Positions 1-8,553 of a stretch of 64,000 bases of DNA are shown piece by piece. Position numbers and translations under genes: made by a program. Position 1 is the stretch's first letter; every line of letters begins with the position of its first letter. The DNA is from UMGS1251 sp036666555 (GTDB lineage: Bacteria; Bacillota; Clostridia; Lachnospirales; Lachnospiraceae), in assembly GCA_036666555.1 (NCBI GenBank), contig JAVWVS010000003.1, forward strand, positions 62,001 to 126,000, written 5' to 3'. The notes beneath the pieces are model-generated. The model made no database searches. It was not told the origin of the DNA and saw only the letters and a list, made by a program, of their open reading frames with translations.

Positions 1-620
1 TCCTTTGTGGTAATACATTCTCTTTTTTTTGCTTTTACAGTCACATGGATTTCATAATGTCCTTCCCGTGTGACAAAGAAAATACTACTCAACATTTTTA
101 ATCCAGCTTTTCCCAAACGTTCTTTTAATTTCCGCTCCATCCGTTCATCTGTAAAAATACTGGCATCCAATTCTCTTGTAGCATGCTGTATCATCTTGGC
201 GAAACGGTCCAATTGAACGGCACAGCCCTCTCGATTCATAGCCATGCGATTGGTCCACACCAAAATCTGTTTTGCACTTTGAAATGCTTCTAATATTTCT
301 CTGAAAAATCGGGGTGCTTGTACACATTTTCTTTGGAGTCTTCGTTTGGTTTCTACATTCAATTCCATTCCATACTTTTCCACTGCCGCTAAAATTTCAT
401 ATACCAGCTGATAGGTTTGAATTGTGTTTGTTCCATAACAATTCTCCTTTTGTTCACATGAGCTGCATACTTTTTCTTTGACTTGCTGAAACATATTATC
501 CAATTCATTCTTCCCGAAGCCACTCTTTTTTTCTTCTAATTTTAAAAATGTCTGCGATAAATGTAATAATGAATCCGCAAATTTATCGGCTTGTGTAACA
601 TAAGGACTTGTGATATCCAT
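1..620 (-). CDS. spoIIE: Stage II sporulation protein E, N-terminal/middle part (truncated by window edge)
   Basis: An open frame starts at an ATG at 620, preceded by AAAGGGGAG on the minus strand, and runs off the left edge; 206 codons are visible. It has a Cys cluster (CSSCEQKENCYG, about residues 56-67) like the one in the region of SpoIIE before the PP2C phosphatase domain, and then a helical segment rich in charged residues. SpoIIE is the phosphatase that activates sigma-F in the forespore by dephosphorylating SpoIIAA. The catalytic PP2C domain would lie outside the window. No membrane segments precede the Cys cluster in this frame, whereas the Bacillus protein has ten, so the visible start is either a soluble clostridial form or an internal start after an earlier region. 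A hairpin with a T-run separates it from divIC, so it probably has its own promoter. The divIC-spoIIE order supports the call. Confidence 0.72.
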   Translation of the reverse strand, partial: MDITSPYVTQADKFADSLLHLSQTFLKLEEKKSGFGKNELDNMFQQVKEKVCSSCEQKENCYGTNTIQTYQLVYEILAAVEKYGMELNVETKRRLQRKCVQAPRFFREILEAFQSAKQILVWTNRMAMNREGCAVQLDRFAKMIQHATRELDASIFTDERMERKLKERLGKAGLKMLSSIFFVTREGHYEIHVTVKAKKRECITTK

Positions 621-654
621 TTGTGCTCCCCTTTCTCGTTTCATGACGTGAAAA

Positions 655-682
655 AGCTTTAGGAATATACATTCCTAAAGCT
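655..682 (-). terminator. Rho-independent terminator after divIC
   Basis: A perfect 12-bp inverted repeat (655-666 with 671-682, 4-nt loop) lies 20 bp downstream of the divIC stop. On the minus strand it is followed by TTTT. It would end the hup-yabP-yabQ-divIC transcript before spoIIE. Confidence 0.7.
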
Positions 683-701
683 ATCATTTGTATGGTCATA
701 T

Positions 702-1031
702 TTAATTTTCCGGTTTTAAAATAATCTCATTTGGATAGGCAAGACCCAGTTTGCTTTTCGCCGTATCCTCTACATACTCATCCGTCCCAACATAATCACG
801 AAGTTCTTCAATCTCCTGACTACGCACTTTTTGTTCCGCAATCTGAGTTTTCAGCTCCGCCTCTTGGGATTGGTACTGTTCTCTTTTCGTCTGTTGCGAC
901 ATTCCTTTTGCTGTAACTGTAACGCCTAGCATTACAATGATCCCACTGATGATAAGAATACTTCTTTTATGACCCTGTACGCTCTTCTTTTGGCGTCGTG
1001 CCCGGCTCTTTTGTTTAATCTTCTGCATCAT
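702..1031 (-). CDS. divIC: FtsB/DivIC-type septum formation initiator
   Basis: A small bitopic membrane protein of the divisome, which in the family binds FtsL/DivIB and supports septal peptidoglycan synthesis. The 109 residues show a basic cytoplasmic N-terminus (residues 1-23), one membrane helix (about 24-42), an extracytoplasmic coiled coil (about 46-80) and the conserved C-terminal motif with YVEDTAKSKLGLAYPNE. This architecture and length are typical of DivIC. Two adjacent ATG codons (1031 and 1028) follow GGTGAG; either may be used. It is the last gene of the run hup, S4 protein, yabP, yabQ, divIC, which matches the yabO-yabP-yabQ-divIC order known from Bacillus. Confidence 0.9.
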   Translation of the reverse strand: MMQKIKQKSRARRQKKSVQGHKRSILIISGIIVMLGVTVTAKGMSQQTKREQYQSQEAELKTQIAEQKVRSQEIEELRDYVGTDEYVEDTAKSKLGLAYPNEIILKPEN

Positions 1032-1101
1032 CTACTCACCCTATTCGTTCATTAGCTAACAGCTTTATAATATCTTATTTTTTGCTTTAAATCAAGTGTT
1101 T

Positions 1102-1404
1102 TTACCGAAATAGTCTGTTGGCAACTTTTTTCGTCCATCTGCACAGCAAGAACAACATTCCCGCACCCACTAAAGCACCTACTACAAAGAACCACCGAAT
1201 ATTGCCATCACTGGTTTGATATATTTTACAAAATAAATATACGGCTGTTCCAATCCAAAACAAGAAATCTTCTATGGCAATTGCCATTAAATTATGCTTT
1301 TGTAATCTTCTGAACACTCTTAATATTTGATAAGATGCAAAGACTACAGTCCCCGAAAGAACCGCTCCTAAGAATATACCTACTTCTTCTCCGATTCCCG
1401 GCAT
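1102..1404 (-). CDS. yabQ: Spore cortex biosynthesis protein YabQ
   Basis: A short integral membrane protein needed for spore cortex formation in Bacillus. The 100 residues hold about three to four hydrophobic segments (roughly 7-27, 43-62, 69-90) and a basic loop (RVFRRLQKHN). The sequence is divergent, as is normal for YabQ, so the call leans on size, topology and the position between yabP and divIC. The ATG at 1404 follows AGGTGAATC, and the stop of yabP is 7 bp upstream, so the two are probably co-translated. Confidence 0.82.
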   Translation of the reverse strand: MPGIGEEVGIFLGAVLSGTVVFASYQILRVFRRLQKHNLMAIAIEDFLFWIGTAVYLFCKIYQTSDGNIRWFFVVGALVGAGMLFLLCRWTKKVANRLFR

Positions 1405-1411
1405 GATTCAC

Positions 1412-1702
1412 CTACTTAAATAATTTTGCCAACATGTTTTCCCCTTTTTTCGCAACCGAATGCATATCGGAATAGACAATACTGTCAATACTCCCCGCTA
1501 AATCTACTTCTCCTTTTTCCACACTCAGCCGATTGACATGTAAATCAGTTCCTTTTACCATCAACATCCCTTGTTCTGTTTCCAAAAGAATTTCATTCAA
1601 ATCAAAAGAAAGTACATCCAAAACTCCTGTAACCATGCTGGACTTTCTATTATTCACCACCAATTTATGGGCCTTTGACACCTGTACCTGACGCTCTTCC
1701 AC
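1412..1702 (-). CDS. yabP: Sporulation protein YabP
   Basis: A 96-residue protein of the YabP/YqfC family, made in the mother cell during sporulation; YabP is needed for cortex assembly in Bacillus. Visible family features are an N-terminal HKLVVNNRKS segment, the phrase VTGVLDVLSFDLNEILLETEQG, and a beta-rich C-terminal part with the conserved GxDLxVxxLxxxxGEVxLxG pattern. The start is a GTG at 1702 behind GGTGGGG. It precedes yabQ by 7 bp. Confidence 0.9.
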   Translation of the reverse strand: MEERQVQVSKAHKLVVNNRKSSMVTGVLDVLSFDLNEILLETEQGMLMVKGTDLHVNRLSVEKGEVDLAGSIDSIVYSDMHSVAKKGENMLAKLFK

Positions 1703-1764
1703 AACGTAGCCCCACCTTTCTTTGTCCTTCTTGCTATTATATGAAAGGTTGGTCCCATCTATGA

Positions 1765-2004
1765 TTACAAATAGCGGAAAAGCTCTTTTGCCTCTTCTTT
1801 TTTCGTTGTATCTTGAATATCTTGCACCTCTATCTTTACCGCTTTTGTTCCAAACTGAATCTCTATGACATCTCCCGGTTTCACTTTACTGGAAGCCTTT
1901 GCCACCTTTTCATTTACGAAAACACGACCGGCATCACAAGCTTCATTTGCCACTGTTCGGCGCTTGATTAAACGGGATATTTTTAAAAATTTATCTAATC
2001 TCAT
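1765..2004 (-). CDS. rqcP: S4-domain RNA-binding protein (RqcP/YabO family)
   Basis: A 79-residue protein consisting almost wholly of an S4 RNA-binding fold (residues 1-60: MRLDKFLKISRLIKRR, then the GRVFVNEKVAK hairpin). RqcP binds the 50S subunit with RqcH and helps add Ala tails to stalled nascent chains in Bacillus; in older annotation it is YabO or Hsp15-like. Two in-frame ATGs exist (2010 and 2004). The GGAG lies 1 nt from the first and 7 nt from the second, so 2004 is chosen. It sits between hup and yabP, the conserved neighbourhood. Confidence 0.88.
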   Translation of the reverse strand: MRLDKFLKISRLIKRRTVANEACDAGRVFVNEKVAKASSKVKPGDVIEIQFGTKAVKIEVQDIQDTTKKEEAKELFRYL

Positions 2005-2125
2005 GATCATTCTCCATCCGGCATTTCTTGTGCCTGTCCCAATCGAAAAAAAAAAAAGAGATTCACCAGTGCACGCACTCGCAAACCCCTTTTATCATTT
2101 TACAGTGACAATCGTCATTGCGTTT

Positions 2126-2401
2126 TTATTTGTTTACAGCATCTTTTAAAGCTTTTCCAGCTTTAAATTTTGGAGCCTTGCAAGCTTTAATCTTCATGGT
2201 CTTGCCTGTCTGAGGATTTCTTCCTTCTCTTGCTGCTCTTTCGCTTACTTCAAATGTACCAAAGCCAACTAATTGAACCTTGTCACCTTTTTTCAGTTCT
2301 TCCGTTACTACTTCGATAAATGCTTTTAAGCTTTTTTCAGAGTCTTTCTTTGATAATTCTGCCTTTTCAGCGATTGCTGCAATCAATTCTGTTTTGTTCA
2401 T
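2126..2401 (-). CDS. hup: HU family DNA-binding protein
   Basis: The 91 residues form a complete bacterial histone-like HU: MNKTELIAAIAEKAELSKKD dimerisation helices, the GFGTFEVSERAAREGRNPQTG arm with the conserved RNPQTG tip (about residues 61-66), and a Lys-rich C-terminal strand. HU binds DNA as a dimer without strong sequence preference and shapes the nucleoid. The ATG at 2401 follows a strong AGAGGAGG site. A near-consensus promoter lies about 110 bp upstream. It heads the run toward divIC. Confidence 0.96.
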   Translation of the reverse strand: MNKTELIAAIAEKAELSKKDSEKSLKAFIEVVTEELKKGDKVQLVGFGTFEVSERAAREGRNPQTGKTMKIKACKAPKFKAGKALKDAVNK

Positions 2402-2510
2402 GGATAATTCCTCCTCTAAATTTAATTATAGAATAATCATGTAATATTCTACAAGGTTGTCCGAGCAGGCCTCATACGGTATCTTTTGTATGAATATGCC
2501 CTTAGATATT

Positions 2511-2539
2511 GTTATAACTGTTTCGCTCCTCTTTGTCAA
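2511..2539 (-). promoter_or_regulatory. Sigma-A type promoter for hup
   Basis: On the minus strand TTGACA (2534-2539) and TATAAC (2511-2516) are separated by exactly 17 bp, about 110 bp upstream of the hup start. It is the closest match to the housekeeping consensus in this intergenic region. Confidence 0.7.
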
Positions 2540-2603
2540 GAGTATTTTGCCCATTTTATGCGGTTTTTACGCATTTTTAGAACTTTTTACTGCATTTGAA
2601 GTG

Positions 2604-4337
2604 CTATAACATCTGGTGAATCATTTTTAATACTTCTTGCCCTAACTTCGCAGATTTTTCATCGGCATCCGCCATGGATTTTCCTTTTACGCCATAATAA
2701 AACTTCACTTTTGGTTCCGTTCCGGACGGTCTCACACATAACCATGCATCATCACTCAAATCATAGTAAAGCACATTGGAAGTCGGAAGTCCAGTCCCTG
2801 TCACTTCCTTAGTTACTAAGTTTTTAATGGTATCTGCCTGATAATCCCTGGCTTTTAACACCTGATATGCTCCCACTGTTACCGGTGGTTCTTTCCGTAG
2901 TGTTTCTAAAATTTCTTGAATCTTTGCCAGACCTTCGATTCCTTTTAAAGTAATCGCCTGAATATCATCTTTATAATATCCATATTTTTCGTACATATCC
3001 ATCATGGCATCCCACAAAGTCTTGCCTTGGGTCTTATAATATGCCGCCGCCTCACAAAGCGCCATGGTAGCTACAATGGCATCTTTATCTCTAGCATGGG
3101 TACCGATCAAACAGCCGTAGCTTTCTTCAAAACCAAATAGATAGCTGCCTTTTCCCGTGGTTTCGAATTTTAATATCTGCTGACCAATAAATTTAAATCC
3201 AGTCAATACCTCAATGAGACCTATTCCGTACCCTTTTGCAATGGCATCCGCCATGTTGGATGTAACGATGGTCTTAATTAAATAGCCATCATCCGGCAAT
3301 CCTTGAATGGCTTTTCTTTGTCCAATTTCATAATCCGCCAACAAACATCCCGACATATTGCCGGTAAGCACGTGATATTCTCCGGTGTCTCCATCTTTTA
3401 CATAAACGCCCAGGCGGTCTGCATCCGGATCTGTTGCCAGAACCAAATCTGCATCTACTTCTTTTGCAAGTTTTAGTCCTAATACAAACGCTTCTTCAGA
3501 CTCCGGATTCGGATAAGACACCGTAGGAAATTCTCCATCCGGAAGTTCTTGTTCTTTTACAATGTATACATTTTCAAAACCCAATTCTTTTAGTACACGT
3601 CTTGCAGGCATATTCCCGGTTCCATGCAGAGGGCTATATACAATTTTCAATTCTTTCCCCATCTGCGCAATGGCATCCCCATGAATAACCTGAGTCTTTA
3701 GTGCCGCAATATATGCATCATCGATTTCTTTTCCGATCACTTCATATAATCCTGCCGCTTTTGCTTGGGACAAAGTCATCGTTTTCGCACTGCTGTAATC
3801 CGTAACTGCCTTCACTTCATCCATAATTCCCTTATCATGAGGTGGTGTAATCTGAGCACCATCTTCCCAGTACACTTTATACCCATTATATTCCGGTGGA
3901 TTATGGCTGGCCGTAATATTAATACCTGCAATACAATGAAGTCTACGCACTGCATAAGACAGCTCCGGCGTGGGTCGTAATGATTCAAATACATAGGCTT
4001 TGATCCCATTTGCCCCCAAGGTCAGTGCCGCTTCGTCTGCAAATTCCGGTGACATCCTACGGGAATCATATGCAATAGCCACGCCCCGGTCTTTTCCTCC
4101 GCTTCGGATAATGTAGTTCGAAAGTCCCTGGGTAGCCTTTCGCACCGTATAGATATTCAAGCGATTGGTTCCTGCCCCGATGATTCCTCGAAGCCCTGCA
4201 GTACCAAATTCTAACTCTTGATAAAAACGTTCTTTCATCTCCTGATCATCCTCTTTAATTCCCGTTAATTCCGCTTTGGTCTCTGAATCAAAATAAGGAT
4301 CTGCAAGCCATTGTTCATATATTTTCTGGTAATCCAT
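2604..4337 (-). CDS. pgcA: Phospho-sugar mutase (alpha-phosphoglucomutase)
   Basis: Interconverts glucose 1-phosphate and glucose 6-phosphate, feeding glycogen (glgC/glgD lie 5 kb away) and cell-wall sugar nucleotides. The 577-residue chain has all four phosphohexomutase landmarks: the phosphoserine loop TASHNPPEYNGYK (Ser about 144), the metal loop DPDADRLG, the sugar-binding loop GFEESYG, and the phosphate-binding RPSGTEPKVKFY near the C-terminus. Length fits the PgcA group; a phosphomannomutase role is possible but the GFEESYG-type loop and length favour phosphoglucomutase. The ATG at 4337 follows GGAGGG. A separate promoter overlaps the end of the upstream CotS-like gene. Confidence 0.9.
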   Translation of the reverse strand: MDYQKIYEQWLADPYFDSETKAELTGIKEDDQEMKERFYQELEFGTAGLRGIIGAGTNRLNIYTVRKATQGLSNYIIRSGGKDRGVAIAYDSRRMSPEFADEAALTLGANGIKAYVFESLRPTPELSYAVRRLHCIAGINITASHNPPEYNGYKVYWEDGAQITPPHDKGIMDEVKAVTDYSSAKTMTLSQAKAAGLYEVIGKEIDDAYIAALKTQVIHGDAIAQMGKELKIVYSPLHGTGNMPARRVLKELGFENVYIVKEQELPDGEFPTVSYPNPESEEAFVLGLKLAKEVDADLVLATDPDADRLGVYVKDGDTGEYHVLTGNMSGCLLADYEIGQRKAIQGLPDDGYLIKTIVTSNMADAIAKGYGIGLIEVLTGFKFIGQQILKFETTGKGSYLFGFEESYGCLIGTHARDKDAIVATMALCEAAAYYKTQGKTLWDAMMDMYEKYGYYKDDIQAITLKGIEGLAKIQEILETLRKEPPVTVGAYQVLKARDYQADTIKNLVTKEVTGTGLPTSNVLYYDLSDDAWLCVRPSGTEPKVKFYYGVKGKSMADADEKSAKLGQEVLKMIHQML

Positions 4338-4366
4338 ATGGTATCCCTCCGTTTATCTTTTCTTCT

Positions 4367-4395
4367 ATTATACAGCATGCTTCTATAAATGAAAA
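4367..4395 (-). promoter_or_regulatory. Putative promoter for the phosphoglucomutase gene
   Basis: TTTTCA (4390-4395) and TATAAT (4367-4372) on the minus strand are 17 bp apart. The -35 box lies inside the last codons of the CotS-like gene, giving pgcA expression independent of the sporulation gene. Confidence 0.5.
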
Positions 4396-5369
4396 GCAAA
4401 TATATTCTGCAAAAACCTCTGTTTTTCCTCTGTTTGTCGGATTTCTATCTGTAATTTTTCTAGATTTTTCACCGGAATCCATGCTTTATTGGAATGATAA
4501 TAAGTATTCGCAATTTTCCAGAATTTTTCCGGATAGGCGATCCGCAGTGCTAAGTATTCCATTTCCTGGTGTGTGAGAGCATTTTCCCTGCTGTAAGTAT
4601 TCAAAATACAATCTCCCAGTTTTTCATTCCATTGATGCTTCTCCATTGCTTTTCTAAGAAAATAGTATAAATCCGCCATCTGAATGTCCATCTGGAAATG
4701 TTCAAAATTAGTGGTTGCGATTCCTTGCGTAGTCATTAATAGGTTGTGATAATTATACTCTCCATGAATCATGCAGCCCTGTTCTTTGCTGCCACGATAC
4801 AATTCTTGATATCCGGACTGTCTAAATTGGTTCAAAATGCTATCCGCCCATTCATACATGGGGTCAAAGCAGTTCAAAAACGCAGTTTCGAAGTCACCCT
4901 TCCCTACTTTTTGACGAATGAAAGAACGTACTTTTTTCAATTCTCGATTATGCCTTTGATATTCTTCACACAAATTGATTTCCTGGAATTCTTCCTCCGG
5001 AAACATGCCCCGCAACCGACTATGTAAACCTGTCAGATTTTTGACCGCTTCTGTCAGTTCATATTCTTTGCGGATATCGCACTCTCTTCCACAAAACCAT
5101 TGTTTTAACCAATATTTTCTTCCATCTTCTCCTATACTAATCAGATTTCCCTCTGTATTTTCGATTAGACGATCTACCAATCGTAATCCGGTCTCTTGTA
5201 AATTCTCATAGAGTTTTTGCAACATGGAAATTCGTTTTAAGGAAACGCCTGCTTCTTTTAACAAAAACCACCCCTGAGCTGTGTCGCACAAAACAGCACC
5301 CCTGATTTTGCGGGTGCTGTTCACTTCTATATGATATTGTTCCAATACGCCTGTTTCATAGTCTTTCAT
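4383..5369 (-). CDS. CotS-family spore coat protein with kinase-like fold
   Basis: The 328 residues match the CotS/CotI/YutH group of spore proteins with an aminoglycoside-phosphotransferase-like fold. Visible are an N-terminal lobe ending in GRKYWLKQWFCGREC, the GLHSRLRG helix, a catalytic-loop equivalent MIHGEYNYHNLL (about residues 216-227) and a following TTNFEHFQMDIQMADLYYFLRK. Active relatives carry HGDxxxxN and a DxD/DFG-like acid; here the catalytic Asp is Glu and the metal-binding Asp position reads Asn-Phe-Glu, so catalysis is doubtful. Many CotS relatives are structural coat parts. The ATG at 5369 opens the gene alone, with a possible sigma-K promoter upstream. It lies between the cca and pgcA genes and shares no function with them. 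Confidence 0.78.
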   Translation of the reverse strand: MKDYETGVLEQYHIEVNSTRKIRGAVLCDTAQGWFLLKEAGVSLKRISMLQKLYENLQETGLRLVDRLIENTEGNLISIGEDGRKYWLKQWFCGRECDIRKEYELTEAVKNLTGLHSRLRGMFPEEEFQEINLCEEYQRHNRELKKVRSFIRQKVGKGDFETAFLNCFDPMYEWADSILNQFRQSGYQELYRGSKEQGCMIHGEYNYHNLLMTTQGIATTNFEHFQMDIQMADLYYFLRKAMEKHQWNEKLGDCILNTYSRENALTHQEMEYLALRIAYPEKFWKIANTYYHSNKAWIPVKNLEKLQIEIRQTEEKQRFLQNIFAFHL

Positions 5370-5407
5370 AGCTGCCCCCTGCCTATACTGCTTACATATT
5401 CTTTCTA

Positions 5408-5433
5408 ATGTATGAGTAAAACAAGGGGCGTAT
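5408..5433 (-). promoter_or_regulatory. Possible sigma-K promoter for the CotS-like gene
   Basis: The minus strand reads CATACATTA (5408-5416), matching the sigma-K -10 pattern CATANNNTA, with an AC 15 bp upstream (5432-5433). The gene it precedes is a coat-protein homologue, which fits mother-cell late expression. The motif is short, so this is only suggestive. Confidence 0.28.
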
Positions 5434-5440
5434 GCGTATT

Positions 5441-6778
5441 TTAATGATTTTGCAAATGACTTCTTACATCGTTCAATAACGCTTCTTTTTGATTCCGATC
5501 CGGTTCTTCAATCACTTTTTCAAGCAGTTGCTGCAGCATCTCACCTAACTTCGCACCGGGGCTCATCCCCACTTCAATTAAGTCTCTGCCACTCACTGCC
5601 AGTTCTTTCAAAGAAACGCACTGTTGTTTTTCCAATATTTCCAGGTAACAAGCTTCCACTCCCCGGATATTTTCTTCCTTCTCTTTTCGGAGATAATCAC
5701 TTTGGGCTGCCAGATCTGCTTTTCGCACCTCTAAATAAGCCGGAAATAATTCTTTTCCAATTTTGTTCATGGCACGTCTTACATATACCGGTTTGGCCGG
5801 CATACGATAATCGTGATAACGAACTAAATGGCACACTTTTTCGGTGGTATCATTATCCATTTTGAAACGCCGTAAAATTCGTTTTGCCAGCTCTTCACTT
5901 TTCAGATCATGACCTTTGAAATGAGCAACACCGAAACTATCCACTGTTTTCATTACCGGTTTCCCTACATCATGAAGCAGCATGGTCAAACGCAAGACTT
6001 TATCCGCCGAAATTGCTTTCATAGATTCTAAGGTATGCTCTCCTACATTATATTGATGATGCTTCGTCTCTTGCTCGGTCTCCATCATGTCATCGAATTC
6101 CGGTAAAATCACCTTGGTAATTCCCAGCTCATAAGCCATTTCAAGCATCTCCGGTCTAGGAGAAACCAGCATCTTAATGAGTTCCATTTGAATCCTTTCC
6201 GCACTGATACAGGATAAGGTAGGAGCTAATGCTTGAATGGCCACTTTGGTTTCTGATTCCATAGTAAAACCTAACTGTGCTGCAAATCGGACTCCTCGCA
6301 GCATTCGCAAGGCGTCTTCTCCAAAACGTTCCGCAGCATTCCCCACACATCGAATCACTTGATTTTCCAGATCTTTCCTTCCGGAAAATCCATCCACCAG
6401 TCCGGTTTCTTCATTGTATGCCATGGCATTCATGGTAAAATCCCGTCGCAATAAATCTTCCATCAGATTTCTTGTAAACGTCACTTCTTTCGGATGCCTA
6501 TTGTCTTCATATTCCCCATCAATACGGTATGTGGTCACTTCAAAACTTTCTTTTTCCAATACCACCGTTACCGTTCCATGCTCAATTCCTGTATCAAACG
6601 TTCGATAGAACAGTTCTTTTACCTGCATGGGCATTGCAGAAGTGGTAATATCCCAATCCTCCGGCATTCTTCCCAATATGGAGTCCCGGATACATCCACC
6701 TACTGCATAAGCTTCATAGCCTGCCGCTTGGATGGTTTTGATAATGTGGTTTACCTTTTCAGGCAATTTTATTTCCAT
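5441..6778 (-). CDS. cca: CCA tRNA nucleotidyltransferase with HD domain
   Basis: Adds or repairs the 3' CCA end of tRNAs. Of 445 residues, 20-150 form the class II nucleotidyltransferase head, with GG..RD in AVGGCIRDSILG (about 25-36) and the catalytic DWDI (41-44); then come the neck and body helices (MLRGVRFAAQLGF), and an HD domain (HHQYNVGEHTLES...LLHDVGKP, about 240-275). An in-frame start at 6835 would add 19 residues lying wholly within proS; the ATG at 6778 is preferred because it gives the usual MEIKLPEKVN beginning and overlaps the proS stop as TAATG, a sign of translational coupling. Pairing with proS puts two tRNA-maturation enzymes under one T-box. Confidence 0.93.
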   Translation of the reverse strand: MEIKLPEKVNHIIKTIQAAGYEAYAVGGCIRDSILGRMPEDWDITTSAMPMQVKELFYRTFDTGIEHGTVTVVLEKESFEVTTYRIDGEYEDNRHPKEVTFTRNLMEDLLRRDFTMNAMAYNEETGLVDGFSGRKDLENQVIRCVGNAAERFGEDALRMLRGVRFAAQLGFTMESETKVAIQALAPTLSCISAERIQMELIKMLVSPRPEMLEMAYELGITKVILPEFDDMMETEQETKHHQYNVGEHTLESMKAISADKVLRLTMLLHDVGKPVMKTVDSFGVAHFKGHDLKSEELAKRILRRFKMDNDTTEKVCHLVRYHDYRMPAKPVYVRRAMNKIGKELFPAYLEVRKADLAAQSDYLRKEKEENIRGVEACYLEILEKQQCVSLKELAVSGRDLIEVGMSPGAKLGEMLQQLLEKVIEEPDRNQKEALLNDVRSHLQNH

Positions 6779-8220
6779 TAGTAAGATTTTCCCCAATATA
6801 CCATGTGTTTTGCAGGTTTTCCACAGAAGATACATGTGTCTGATAAATGCTCCTCATTTTCAGGAATACAACGTGAAGAGGCACCGCCGGTAGCGTATTT
6901 AATCTCTCCTTCACATTCTTCATCCCCACACCACATCGCTTTAATGAATCCACGATTTTGTTTGAATTTGGAAATCATTTCATCCATGGTCACTGCTGTA
7001 TCAATATGGGAATCCAAAAATTCTTTTGCACTTTGATACATATCATGCTGAATCTGTTCTAAGATTTCTCCTAGTTTGGTTTCGATTTCATCTATGGATA
7101 CTACAATTTTTTCGCGGGTATCACGGCGCACTACGACTACCTGGTTTTGTTCAATATCTTTTGGTCCAATTTCAATACGTGTTGGGATTCCCAGAATCTC
7201 CTGTTCACTGAACTTCCATCCAGGACTCTTTTCCGTATCGTCTATTTTCGCTTTATAGCCTGCTTTTTTCAGTCGTTTCAAAAGTTCGTCAGCTTTTTCC
7301 AACACACCTTCTTTATGCTGTGCAATTGGTATCACTCTGGTCTGTACTGGTGCAATTCTTGGTGGCAATACCAGACCGTCATCATCACCATGAACCATAA
7401 TCAGCGCTCCGATAATTCGAGTAGATAATCCCCATGAGGTCTCATATACACTGTGGGATTCATTATTCTTATCAATATATTTGATATCGAATGCATCTGG
7501 AAATGCGCTTCCAAAGAAATGGCTGGTCGCTGACTGTAATGCCTTGCCATCATGCATCAGGGCTTCTACGGTATAAGTGTCTTGTGCTCCTGCAAATTTC
7601 TCGCTTTCGGTCTTTTTCCCCACTACCAATGGAATTGCCAGATCCTGTTCAATAAAATCGGTGTATACTTGTAACATTAATTTTGTACGGGCTTCTCCTT
7701 CTTCATACGTAGCATGAATGGTGTGACCTTCTTGCCACAGGAACTCTCTGGAGCGAAGGAACGGTCTTGTTGTCTTCTCCCATCGAAGAACGGAGTTCCA
7801 TTGATTCCATACTTTTGGTAAATCTCTATAAGATTGAACTGCCTTGCTCCAATGGTCACAGAACAAGGTCTCTGAAGTAGGGCGAATGCATAATCTTTCC
7901 TGCAGTCTTTCCATGCCGCCATGGGTAACCCATGCAACTTCCGGAGCAAACCCTTCAATATGATCTCCTTCTTTTTCCAAAAGACTTTCCGGAATCAGCA
8001 TAGGAAGATAAACATTCTCCACATCTGTTTCTTTAAATCTTTTGTCCAAATCCCCTTGTATATTTTCCCAAATTGCGTATCCATTCGGCAGGTAATTTAA
8101 ACATCCTTTTACACTTGAGTAATTACACAGCTCTGCTTCTCTTACAACGTCTGTGTACCATTGTGCGAAATCGACGTCTCTCGCCGTAATCGCTTTTACA
8201 AATTTCTTTTCCTTTGCCAT
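6778..8220 (-). CDS. proS: Prolyl-tRNA synthetase, eukaryote/archaea-like type
   Basis: Charges tRNA-Pro. At 480 residues it lacks the large editing insertion of the standard 570-residue bacterial ProRS and ends in a Zn-like domain closing with Tyr (CGDEECEG ... CIFCGKPA ... WGKSY), the mark of the eukaryote-like (type 3) form found in some Clostridia. Class II signatures are present: motif 2 in RPFLRSREFLWQEGHT and motif 3 in GLSTRIIGALIMVHGD. The ATG at 8220 follows AAAGGAG. The leader is a T-box with a candidate Pro specifier, so the gene should be induced by uncharged tRNA-Pro. The downstream cca overlaps its stop codon by one base. Confidence 0.96.
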   Translation of the reverse strand: MAKEKKFVKAITARDVDFAQWYTDVVREAELCNYSSVKGCLNYLPNGYAIWENIQGDLDKRFKETDVENVYLPMLIPESLLEKEGDHIEGFAPEVAWVTHGGMERLQERLCIRPTSETLFCDHWSKAVQSYRDLPKVWNQWNSVLRWEKTTRPFLRSREFLWQEGHTIHATYEEGEARTKLMLQVYTDFIEQDLAIPLVVGKKTESEKFAGAQDTYTVEALMHDGKALQSATSHFFGSAFPDAFDIKYIDKNNESHSVYETSWGLSTRIIGALIMVHGDDDGLVLPPRIAPVQTRVIPIAQHKEGVLEKADELLKRLKKAGYKAKIDDTEKSPGWKFSEQEILGIPTRIEIGPKDIEQNQVVVVRRDTREKIVVSIDEIETKLGEILEQIQHDMYQSAKEFLDSHIDTAVTMDEMISKFKQNRGFIKAMWCGDEECEGEIKYATGGASSRCIPENEEHLSDTCIFCGKPAKHMVYWGKSY

Positions 8221-8301
8221 CTCTTTTCTCCTTTTCTTTCTTGGTAGGGCCCTTGCCCCGCTTTTTTAATTGACCGGGAACCATCTGCTATTCTTCTTTT
8301 A

Positions 8302-8553
8302 ACTAAAAAAGAACCCCCAGATTTTCGTTTCCCAAAAGGGACCGAAGACTCGGCGGTACCACCCTAATTAACTGCAGCCCTTCTGCAGCCCACTCTTTCA
8401 TCCTTAACGCTGATGTACGCTACGTTTTCACGTAGTGGCTCCAAGGTAGGTTCCACATACTTCTCACAAAAGTCTTTCACCAAATGACTTTCTCTCTGCA
8501 GTTCGCTTTACGTGTACTATTCCTTTTCACAGCCTTATAGCTAATTAAACTTG
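8302..8553 (-). promoter_or_regulatory. T-box leader (tRNA-Pro sensing) of proS-cca
   Basis: Minus-strand leader with the T-box core AGGGTGGTACCGCC at 8352-8365; the AGGG pairs with a downstream CCCT to form the antiterminator around a CCGA/TCGG hairpin. Upstream are stem I features, including GCAGAGAGAAAGT and GGTGAAAG. A CCT flanked by A residues (8448-8450, in GGAACCTACC) is the likely specifier and is a proline codon, fitting proS. The bulge TGGT suits the A discriminator of tRNA-Pro. The leader ends in a G-run followed by a T-run (8305-8318), the presumed terminator end. The exact terminator pairing could not be settled by eye. Confidence 0.9.

Noticed and set aside
2550..2580. Hairpin ATGCG-CGCAT downstream of the phosphoglucomutase gene
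   Set aside because: Only a 5-bp stem and no T-run, so not called a terminator.
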